Assembly: GCF_007992215.1 (NCBI RefSeq)
Contig: NZ_BJZV01000004.1
Coordinates: 186,001-250,000 of the forward strand
Length of the DNA: 64,000 nt
Direction: 5' to 3'
DNA from: Methylobacterium gnaphalii
GTDB taxonomy: Bacteria > Pseudomonadota > Alphaproteobacteria > Rhizobiales > Beijerinckiaceae
The notes under the pieces are model-generated. The model was not told the DNA's origin and searched no databases. It saw only the letters and a program-made list of their open reading frames with translations. The position numbers and the translations under genes are program-made. Below are positions 57,670 to 64,000 of the stretch, piece after piece; the stretch's first letter is position 1, and each line of letters starts with the position of its first letter.

Positions 57670-58566
57670 TCAGCTCTGGTTCGTGCGACGAGGGCGGACG
57701 GTCCAGCGTTCGAACGAATTGCCTGCATCGTCGTCCTTGGCCGGTTCCTTCGGCTGTTGAATTGCGGCGCTGAGGGCTTGCGACAGGCTCTCGATCACGT
57801 CGTCGATACGCGCGTCGCCCTTGTCTTCAGCCGGCGCTGCCGCCTTGGGTGCCTCGGTAGGTGTTGGTGCAGGAGGTTGCGCCTCGACGGCGGACTCCGG
57901 AGCCTTCACCTCGGCCGGTTCCGGCGGGGGTGCTTCCGCTACGGTAGCAGGTGCCGGTGGTGCGACTGGTGCGGGAGCCGGAGCTGCCGGGATCGGCGTC
58001 GTATCGGTCAGGGGCGAGCGCCGCACGCTGCTGCCGAAGCCGAAGCGCGGCTCGATCAGATCGAGCACTGCGTTGAGGGCGGCGTTCGTCAGGCCAATCT
58101 CGCCGACAGCCGGCACGCCCTGCGTAGCTACCGAATGACGATCGTAGCCCGTCTCTTTCGAGACCTCGGTGCCGAACCAGGCCGGCACCACGAAGGCATT
58201 CGCGCTGGCCTCGTCGTCGAAGGACACGTTGGCGATGTCGAGCCCAGTGGGCGTGACATAGCGGTCGATCTGGACGTCGCGGCCGCCGAGCGGAACGATG
58301 GTGCGCTCGTAGACAGCCTTGCCGGAGCAGACGTCGAGCAGCGCGTCACCATGGACGCGCGGCACTTCGGTGCGCTCTTCCGTCGAGCGGCCCTCTGAAT
58401 CCGTGGTGACAAGCACGAGATGGCAATCCTGCCCGTCAATCCGGACGAAGGACGTGCGCCCGGCCTGCGGGGCGAAGTAGCCTTCGGTAATGCGAGAGCC
58501 GCCTCGCTCCTTGCGGATCAGTCGCACGAGCGACGGTGCAATCAGAAAACGCCGGACGACACTCAT
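57670..58566 (-). CDS. CYTH-like domain protein with Pro/Ala-rich tail
   Basis: A 298-residue protein without signal peptide. The first ~155 residues look like a divergent CYTH (triphosphate-tunnel) fold: RRFLIAPSLVRLIRKERGGS, ITEGYFAPQAGRTSFVRIDG, ERTEVPRVHGDALLDVCSGK, and the closing VVPAWFGTEVSKETGYDRHS, which matches the P-W-x-G-x-E-V end of CYTH proteins. The usual N-terminal E-x-E-x-K motif that binds triphosphate is missing, so enzyme activity is doubtful. The tail is Pro/Ala/Glu-rich and ends in a short helix plus a basic stretch. I chose the ATG at 58566 because GGAGGTGAG lies just upstream. Confidence 0.6.
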   Translation of the reverse strand: MSVVRRFLIAPSLVRLIRKERGGSRITEGYFAPQAGRTSFVRIDGQDCHLVLVTTDSEGRSTEERTEVPRVHGDALLDVCSGKAVYERTIVPLGGRDVQIDRYVTPTGLDIANVSFDDEASANAFVVPAWFGTEVSKETGYDRHSVATQGVPAVGEIGLTNAALNAVLDLIEPRFGFGSSVRRSPLTDTTPIPAAPAPAPVAPPAPATVAEAPPPEPAEVKAPESAVEAQPPAPTPTEAPKAAAPAEDKGDARIDDVIESLSQALSAAIQQPKEPAKDDDAGNSFERWTVRPRRTNQS

Positions 58567-58793
58567 ACGCTCACCTCCCCGCGGGGTTCGACGTCGAGCG
58601 GCCTGTTCGCTTTGGCCGGAATCGCGCCGCCGGCGCCAAGCCGTCGTCTCGAAACCGGGGAAGCGAAGTCGCTCGGCATCTCTATGCCGTTCATCGCTAA
58701 GCGAAACGCCGTCGAAATCAAGACAGTTCACCCTTTGTCACGACGGCATTAACCCTCTCGTCCCCATACAACGCCCTCCGTGCATCGGCAGGA

Positions 58794-59213
58794 TCAGTTC
58801 GCCGGTTCGAAGTGTAGCGAGACGCCGTTCATGCAGTAGCGCAGCCCCGTCGGCGCCGGACCGTCGTTGAAGACGTGCCCGAGGTGGCCTTGGCAGCGCG
58901 CACAATGCACCTCGGTCCGGGTCATGCCGTGGCTGCGGTCGACAGTGGTCTCCACGGCGCCTTCCAGAGGCTCGAAGAAGCTTGGCCAGCCACTGCCGGA
59001 CTCGTACTTTGTGGCCGTCTCGAATAGTGGGGCGCCGCAGCCGACGCAGTTGTAGATGCCCGCGCGCTTCTCGGCGTTGAGGCAGCTCGAACCGGGCCGC
59101 TCAGTGCCATGCTCGCGCAGGACACGGTACTGCTCCGGCGTCAGGCTCTGGCGCCATTCCGCGTCGCTGCGCGTTTCAGGCGGCCTAATCGTGCCGGCAT
59201 CGTGCTCGGCCAT
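58794..59213 (-). CDS. msrB: peptide-methionine (R)-S-oxide reductase
   Basis: A 139-residue MsrB that repairs the R form of oxidised methionine. The catalytic Cys is in RYCMNGVSLHF near residue 129, the resolving Cys in RPGSSCLNAE near 44, and zinc is held by NCVGCG and HCARCQGHLGH. GSGWPSFFEP is the family hallmark. No signal peptide, so it is cytosolic. It runs in the same direction as the CYTH-like gene downstream and the YihY gene upstream, with short gaps. Confidence 0.95.
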   Translation of the reverse strand: MAEHDAGTIRPPETRSDAEWRQSLTPEQYRVLREHGTERPGSSCLNAEKRAGIYNCVGCGAPLFETATKYESGSGWPSFFEPLEGAVETTVDRSHGMTRTEVHCARCQGHLGHVFNDGPAPTGLRYCMNGVSLHFEPAN

Positions 59214-59293
59214 GGGTGTCCTCCAGGTCTCGTGGTCTTATCGTTGCCCCGATATGGGGTCTTGGCACTGATTGAGCGAGGCTGGAAGACGCT

Positions 59294-60448
59294 TCAGGCT
59301 GCCGCGCCCACCGTGTCGGCCATCCGAGCTTGGCGCTCGCCGAGCGCCCGTTCGCGGCCGGTCGTGGAATCCCGTGCCGTCTGGTGCTCGATCTCCGCGT
59401 TGATCTCGCCGCCCAGAAGCACGATCGTCGCCGAGATCCAGATCCAGGTCATGAAGCCGATCACGGCGCCGAGCGAGCCGTAGGTCTCGTTATAGGAGCC
59501 GAAGCTCGCGACGTACCAAGAGAACAAAATCGAGGCGATGATCCAAAGCAGTCCGGCCACAGCACCGCCGACGCCGACCCAACGCCAGCGCGCAGGTTCG
59601 CGGCTCGGCCCGTATCGGTAGAGGATGGTCAGGCCGCCGAGCAGCACGATCAGCAAGGCCGGCCACCGCAGCATTGCTAGCGCCCAGGCTCCGTCGCCAA
59701 GGCCGATGAAGTTGAACACCAGGGGCAGGACGACGATCGCCGAGAGCGCGAGGATCACAAAGAGGAGCGCGCCGATGGTGAAGGTCAGCGAGCGCAGGTT
59801 CAGCCAGAAGAAATTGCGCTTCTCCTCCTCCTCGTAGACCACATTTAGTGCATCGAACATCGCCTTCATCGCGGCATTCGCGCTCCATAGCGAAATCACG
59901 AGCGTGGTGAAGAAGGTCAGCCCAAGCGTCCCGCTGCCCTTGGCTGCGATACGCTTCACTTGCGCGCCGATAATCTCGATGGCCGAATCCGGCAGCACGC
60001 CGCGTAGGCTGGCCAGATGATCGTTGATGGTGCCTGCATCCGAGACCAGGCCGTAGCATGTCACGAGTGCTGCGATGGCCGGGAATAATGAGAGAAGAGT
60101 GTAGAACGTGACGCCCGCTGCGACGGAGAGCACGCGGTCATTGTTGAATTCCTGGAAGACCCGGAAAGCAATGTCCTTCCAGCCCGGCGCCTGGATCTCG
60201 GTAGGATTCTTCGCGGCGCGGCCGCGGTCGGCCTGTGTAGCAGCGACCCAGAGCGCGCTGCGGCCCTCGTGCGAATGCGCGCCGCCATTGCGTTCGCGCC
60301 TTTCCGGCATTGTGCTGTCGGGGCGTGCGGATCGCGAGCGGCGGGGGCTCGCGGCGATCACGATCAGCGCCGCGCCGAGCGCTAGAGTCCACAGGATCGG
60401 CGATGCCTCGCCGTTTCGATCGGGCGGAGATGTGAGAGGCGACGACAT
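59294..60448 (-). CDS. YihY/BrkB family membrane protein
   Basis: A 384-residue inner-membrane protein with six main transmembrane segments over about 130-350. The family core starts LSVAAGVTFYTLLSLFPAIA and includes SLWSANAAMKAMFDALNVVY and ASFGSYNETYGSLGAVIGFM. Unlike the shortest members it has an N-terminal extension of about 100 residues with one hydrophobic segment (ILWTLALGAALIVIAAS) and Arg-rich patches. Members of the family are poorly understood and were once mis-assigned as RNase BN. The ATG at 60448 is preferred over 60538. Confidence 0.88.
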   Translation of the reverse strand: MSSPLTSPPDRNGEASPILWTLALGAALIVIAASPRRSRSARPDSTMPERRERNGGAHSHEGRSALWVAATQADRGRAAKNPTEIQAPGWKDIAFRVFQEFNNDRVLSVAAGVTFYTLLSLFPAIAALVTCYGLVSDAGTINDHLASLRGVLPDSAIEIIGAQVKRIAAKGSGTLGLTFFTTLVISLWSANAAMKAMFDALNVVYEEEEKRNFFWLNLRSLTFTIGALLFVILALSAIVVLPLVFNFIGLGDGAWALAMLRWPALLIVLLGGLTILYRYGPSREPARWRWVGVGGAVAGLLWIIASILFSWYVASFGSYNETYGSLGAVIGFMTWIWISATIVLLGGEINAEIEHQTARDSTTGRERALGERQARMADTVGAAA

Positions 60449-60818
60449 CGGCAATGGAGGGCCTGATCCGGGAGGACGGAACTCAACGAAGATCAGGCTT
60501 GGCTGTTCCACCCGTGTTCGCCCTGATGCAATGAGCACTTAAGTTGCGTGCCGGGATAGTGAGAGCGGCGATGACTGCGTGTTCTGCGCAGTTCGTCCTG
60601 ATGCGCAGTCGATAGATTTTGAAAAATCAGATAACCCGAAAAATATGCAGTAATTATGCATCATTTGATATCATAAAATTGATCTGCGTTTGAGCACTAG
60701 CGTGCCAAACATGGCAAAATCTGCGTAGAGATTTGAGCCAAGGTCGGCCGGCCGCTAAGGCTGTAAGGATCATGCGCTCAGTTCGACATGCGCGCGTCTA
60801 GGCGCCGTGGAGATCGGC

Positions 60819-61064
60819 ATGTCAGACATTCGGAAGAGTGGGCTGCCCGAGGACGATCAGCACCCGGTCCGCACCTATCGCGTCGTGGCTCTCGACGACG
60901 ACGGCAGGGTGAATGCGAGCACCACGTTGCCGGCCATCGACGACGAGGCTGCCAAGCGCTTTGCCCGGCGCATGGCCAAGGGCTTTGCTGTCGAGCTCTG
61001 GGATGGACTGCGCTTCATTGAGCATTACGACAGCCGCGAGACGGCCTCGTACGGTTGCGGTTGA
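60819..61064 (+). CDS. small conserved hypothetical protein (81 aa)
   Basis: An 81-residue soluble protein: YRVVALDDDGRVNASTTLPA, then IDDEAAKRFARRMAKGFAVE and LWDGLRFIEHYDSRE. Its pattern parallels the protein at 426-698, and the two are probably homologous. A GTG four codons earlier (60807) is a possible alternative start. The 270 bases upstream are AT-rich with promoter-like hexamers. The function is unknown; such proteins are frequent in Methylobacterium and may be stress-related. Confidence 0.65.
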   Translation: MSDIRKSGLPEDDQHPVRTYRVVALDDDGRVNASTTLPAIDDEAAKRFARRMAKGFAVELWDGLRFIEHYDSRETASYGCG

Positions 61065-61253
61065 TCGATTGGGACGTCGTTCGCCCGTTGCAGGGTAGGA
61101 GCCGTCCGCGCACCGATGCATAAAGCAAGGACAGGGCGGGGGGCCGTATCCGGCTTCGCTGTTCGCGAAGTCTCCGTAAAGAATTCTCGCATTGCGATTG
61201 TTTCGCCAGCTCATCAGGTTTCCTGCAGCGACAATGGTCGGTGGAGGACGGTG

Positions 61254-61472
61254 ATGGGCTCGCAGACGCTCGCGGTAGATGATGGTCAGTCTGCACAGGA
61301 CTGGCAGACCGCCATCGCGATCGGGTTTCTCGCGCTGACATGGTTTGGCGCGGCGCTCGATCGGCGCGGCACCATCCTCGACAGATCGTCGGCAGCCTCC
61401 CGTATGACCGATAGGAGCGCCGTGCCGCTCACCGATGCTGAGTTGGTTCGGGAGATGCTCGCGCACGATTGA
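61254..61472 (+). CDS. small hypothetical protein with one hydrophobic segment
   Basis: A 72-residue frame from ATG 61254 with GGAGG seven bases upstream. It reads MGSQTLAVDDGQSAQDWQTA, then IAIGFLALTWFGAAL (hydrophobic), and ends TDAELVREMLAHD. The frame stays open to 61116, but the ribosome binding site supports the shorter form. The tail DAELVREML is helix-like. I do not recognise a family, and its coding status is moderately supported. Confidence 0.45.
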   Translation: MGSQTLAVDDGQSAQDWQTAIAIGFLALTWFGAALDRRGTILDRSSAASRMTDRSAVPLTDAELVREMLAHD

Positions 61473-61502
61473 TGCTAGTACCGTCCGCGGCATGACAGCC
61501 GT

Positions 61503-63026
61503 TCAGCCGTCCCGGTACAGCCCGGCATGGGTCTCGCGCAGCAGGTTCTTTTGAACCTTGCCCATGGCATTGCGCGGCAGATCATCCGCGAAGAGCACGC
61601 GCTTCGGCTGCTTGAAGCGGGCCAGCCGTCCCTCGAGCGCCTCGAGGATGGCGGCTTCATCCCGTGCCTCGGGACTGGCGACGACCACCGCTGTGACGCC
61701 CTCGCCGAAATCTGCATGCGGCAGGCCGATCACGGCCGACTCGACGATGCCGGGAAGCCCATCGATCTCGGTCTCGATCTCCTTCGGATAGACGTTGTAG
61801 CCACCGGTAATGATGAGGTCCTTGCCGCGTCCGACGATGTGAACGTATCCGCGTGCATCTACTTTGCCGAGATCGCCGGTGATGAAGAAGCCGTCGGCCT
61901 TGAACTCGGCGGCAGTCTTTTCGGGCATACGCCAATAGCCTTTGAAGACGTTCGGGCCCTTCACCTCGATCATGCCCACATCCCCGTCCGGCACGAGCGC
62001 GCCCGTCTCCGGATCAACCACGCGCAGCGCCACGTCCGGCAGCGGGAAGCCAACAGTGCCGGCGATACGATCGCCCTCGTAAGGGTTTGAGGTGCTCATG
62101 TTGGTCTCGGTCATGCCGTAGCGCTCGAGGATGGCGTGACCGGTGCGGGCGGACCACTCGCGGTGCGTCTCGGCAAGCAGCGGAGCCGAGCCGGAAATGA
62201 ACAGGCGCATATGCGCGGTGGCCTCCCGAGTCAGGCCGGGCTGCTTGAGAAGCCGCGTGTAGAAGGTCGGCACGCCCATCATGACGGTGGCCCGCGGCAT
62301 CACAGATAGGATCTGCCCCGCATCGAGCTTCGGCAGCCAGAGCATCGATGCGCCGGCGATCAGCACGGTGTTGGTGGCGACGAATAGGCCGTGGGTGTGG
62401 AAGACCGGCAGGGCATGAATCAGCACGTCCTCGGGCGTGAAGCGCCACGCCTCGGCGAGGGTCAGGGCGTTCGAGGCGAGATTGCCGTGGCTGAGCATGG
62501 CGCCCTTCGAGCGCCCGGTCGTGCCGGAGGTATAGAGGATCGCAGCGAGGTCGTCGGACCCGCGCGCGATATCTTCGAATCCATGACCGGCGGCGTCGGC
62601 GGCGTCTCTCATGCTGCCGTTGCCGTCGCTCCCGAGGGTGAGCAGTGTGAGGACGCCGGCTGCCTTCGCGACCGGCGCGAGGGCAGCCTCGCGAGCCGGA
62701 TCGCAGACGAAGACGGCCGGCTCGGCATCCCCGAGGAAGTAGGCAATCTCCCGATCGGTATAAGCGGTATTGAGGGGCAGGAAGACGGCACCGACTCGCA
62801 CCGCGCCGAGGAATAGGAAGATCACCTCAGGGCTCTTTTCGACCTGAGCCGCGACCCGATCCCCTGGCTTTACGCCCTGCGCCGCAAGGGCCGAGGCGTA
62901 AGCGCCCGAGCGCGCGACGAGGTCGGCGTAGCTGATGCGAAGCCCATCCGGCGTCTCCAGCATCGTCTTGCTCGCCGGCTCCGGCGGAAGATGCGCGAGG
63001 ATGAGGTCGAAGAGATGATTGGCCAT
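61503..63026 (-). CDS. matB: malonate--CoA ligase (malonyl-CoA synthetase)
   Basis: A 507-residue ANL-family ligase closely resembling rhizobial and Rhodopseudomonas MatB, which makes malonyl-CoA from malonate, CoA and ATP. Motifs: the P-loop ILYTSGTTGRSKGAMLSHGN, LPVFHTHGLFV, ERYGMTETNMSTSNPYEGDR, the adenylate-forming DGFFITGDLGKVDARGY, and the C-terminal GKVQKNLLRETH with its catalytic Lys. The start MANHLFDLI is the normal one. No malonate decarboxylase (matA) or transporter (matC) lies next to it, so it acts alone here. Confidence 0.92.
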   Translation of the reverse strand: MANHLFDLILAHLPPEPASKTMLETPDGLRISYADLVARSGAYASALAAQGVKPGDRVAAQVEKSPEVIFLFLGAVRVGAVFLPLNTAYTDREIAYFLGDAEPAVFVCDPAREAALAPVAKAAGVLTLLTLGSDGNGSMRDAADAAGHGFEDIARGSDDLAAILYTSGTTGRSKGAMLSHGNLASNALTLAEAWRFTPEDVLIHALPVFHTHGLFVATNTVLIAGASMLWLPKLDAGQILSVMPRATVMMGVPTFYTRLLKQPGLTREATAHMRLFISGSAPLLAETHREWSARTGHAILERYGMTETNMSTSNPYEGDRIAGTVGFPLPDVALRVVDPETGALVPDGDVGMIEVKGPNVFKGYWRMPEKTAAEFKADGFFITGDLGKVDARGYVHIVGRGKDLIITGGYNVYPKEIETEIDGLPGIVESAVIGLPHADFGEGVTAVVVASPEARDEAAILEALEGRLARFKQPKRVLFADDLPRNAMGKVQKNLLRETHAGLYRDG

Positions 63027-63100
63027 TGCGTGCCGTCGGCGTTTCCGGTCCCGACAATGGGATTGGCGCGGTTCAGTGCAGCGTTCAAGTCCGCCGGCGA

Positions 63101-63544
63101 TCAGCCCGGCGGAATGCGTCCGACCGAGCAGAGCGTGCGCAGGGATGATGAACCCGGATCCGCGTAGCAACTTGCCGACCAACCGCTTTGCTGGATGAAA
63201 GACTTGCGGCGCTCGCGCAGGGCCGTCTCGTAGGCTCGCACCAGCGCGGCTTCGACGGTGGCCGGCGGCACGTCGATTGCAATTCCGCCAGCGGTCGACA
63301 GGTCGCGGTAATAGGCGGCGGACGGGCTCGGATCGGACGATGAGGCCTGGATGATCGGCTCGGCGCGGCAGGTGATGTCGATCTTGAGGCCGCTGGCGGA
63401 ACGCACGTCGATACTGGGGCCGACCCGCCGCCCGACCTTCTTGGCGCCGGTGGCTTCGGCGATCCGCCCGACCAAGGCGTCGCATTCGTCAGCCTGCGCG
63501 GCGGTCGAAAGGAGAAGAAGGCAGGCGAGAGCAGTCCGGATCAT
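63101..63544 (-). CDS. secreted hypothetical protein
   Basis: A 147-residue exported protein with signal peptide MIRTALACLLLLSTAAQA. The mature part has three or more cysteines (DECDAL, DITCRAE, SASCYADPGS, LRTLCSVG), which could form disulphides in the periplasm, and a helix-rich C-terminal half (TVEAALVRAYETALRERRKS). I do not recognise a family. I chose the ATG at 63544 because it begins the signal peptide; eight further codons precede it in frame. It is divergent from the gene at 63677. Confidence 0.6.
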   Translation of the reverse strand: MIRTALACLLLLSTAAQADECDALVGRIAEATGAKKVGRRVGPSIDVRSASGLKIDITCRAEPIIQASSSDPSPSAAYYRDLSTAGGIAIDVPPATVEAALVRAYETALRERRKSFIQQSGWSASCYADPGSSSLRTLCSVGRIPPG

Positions 63545-63676
63545 CGGGGCAGTCTTTGGCAAAGGCACTGCGGGAAGTCGAGGCTGTTTCGTCCGGTCCT
63601 ACAAACGCTCGCGCAGGCTTGACCGGAGGGCCAGCGCAATCGCAGGTGCAGGTCGGTTCGCGGAGGAGCGGGTTTC

Positions 63677-64000
63677 ATGATCGGGCGCGTTTGTGCAGCT
63701 TTGGCACTGATCGCCAGCGCGGGATGGCCCGCGGCCGCTCAGCAACCGGCGGCTCCCGGTCCGGCAGCTCAGCTGGAGCTGCCGCACGAGCGCTCCAAGC
63801 CCCGCCGGCCGCGGCAGCCTCAGCAGCCGATCATGGTCTACGATGCCCGCATTGAGGCGGGCGATCTGCGTATCTCGGGAAGCGTGCGCAAGGGTGGCTT
63901 GATCGTCGTGCTCGACGACGACATCTCGGTAGCGGCCGACGCCCGCGGCCGCTTTACCTTCCGGCTGCCATACCGCCCACGCACCTGCATCGCCACGCTG
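63677..64000 (+). CDS. secreted carboxypeptidase-regulatory-like protein, truncated by window edge
   Basis: A frame from ATG 63677 open to the edge (108 codons). It begins with a signal peptide MIGRVCAALALIASAGWPAA, then a Pro/Arg-rich stretch, then VYDARIEAGDLRISGSVRKG and DDDISVAADARGRFTFRLPY. The latter resembles the early strands of a small beta-sandwich (carboxypeptidase-regulatory-like) domain. The rest lies outside the window. The role is unknown. Confidence 0.55.
   Translation, partial: MIGRVCAALALIASAGWPAAAQQPAAPGPAAQLELPHERSKPRRPRQPQQPIMVYDARIEAGDLRISGSVRKGGLIVVLDDDISVAADARGRFTFRLPYRPRTCIATL

Overview
The window looks like chromosomal DNA of a pink-pigmented facultative methylotroph of the Methylobacterium/Methylorubrum group (Alphaproteobacteria, Hyphomicrobiales). 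This is inferred from the high GC content, the alphaproteobacterial regulators (SahR, a DivL-type kinase, HWE histidine kinases), short PRC-barrel proteins, and palindromes with CCTGAGGTGC ends. I could run no database search, so gene names rest on recognised motifs and family knowledge.

Layout. 1-8150: small stress-type genes, two PRC-barrel genes, an MFS transporter, an ABC exporter, a manganese catalase and a Tat/lipoprotein L,D-transpeptidase. 8340-10200: an AT-rich accessory island. It begins beside a decayed copy of the end of the ABC exporter gene and carries one broken gene with a PD-(D/E)XK-like nuclease motif. 10200-14412: an HTH protein, palindromic repeats, trmB, metK, an XRE regulator, and a tRNA-Arg(CCU) gene interrupted by a group I intron. 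14600-22466: a nuclease-like secreted protein with an M48 protease, an HWE sensor kinase, an acidic membrane protein, sodB and murJ. 22467-31735 (minus strand): divL, a tsaE-amgK fusion, a small secreted protein, a VOC protein, murU and addB. This is a cell-envelope, tRNA-modification and DNA-repair cluster in which addA is not next to addB. 32103-33509: ahcY. 33790-40626: a caspase-fold protein lacking both catalytic residues, an OmpA-like protein and an RND efflux pair. 40697-44793: panE, a second RND adaptor and an AsmA protein. 44928-50827: a sahR-metF-metH operon. 51163-64000: a LOV blue-light histidine kinase, an aminotransferase, a ROK kinase, dctA, an L,D-transpeptidase, a CYTH-like protein, msrB, a YihY protein, matB and small genes.

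Themes. (1) The methylation cycle is concentrated here: metK, ahcY, metF, metH and sahR. Two almost identical palindromes, ATAAAGAT(A/G)TCTTTAT, lie upstream of ahcY and at the start of sahR, which points to a local SahR regulon. (2) Several proteins keep a fold but lose the catalytic residue: the caspase-like protein (Tyr/Ser for His/Cys), DivL (Tyr for the phospho-His), and probably the nuclease-like and CYTH-like proteins. (3) REP-like palindromes sit between genes, and one overlaps the only ordinary start codon of trmB. (4) The best candidate for an undescribed system is the single-gene, nuclease-bearing protein of the AT-rich island, which appears inactivated by one missing T. The intron-bearing tRNA gene is the most striking RNA feature.
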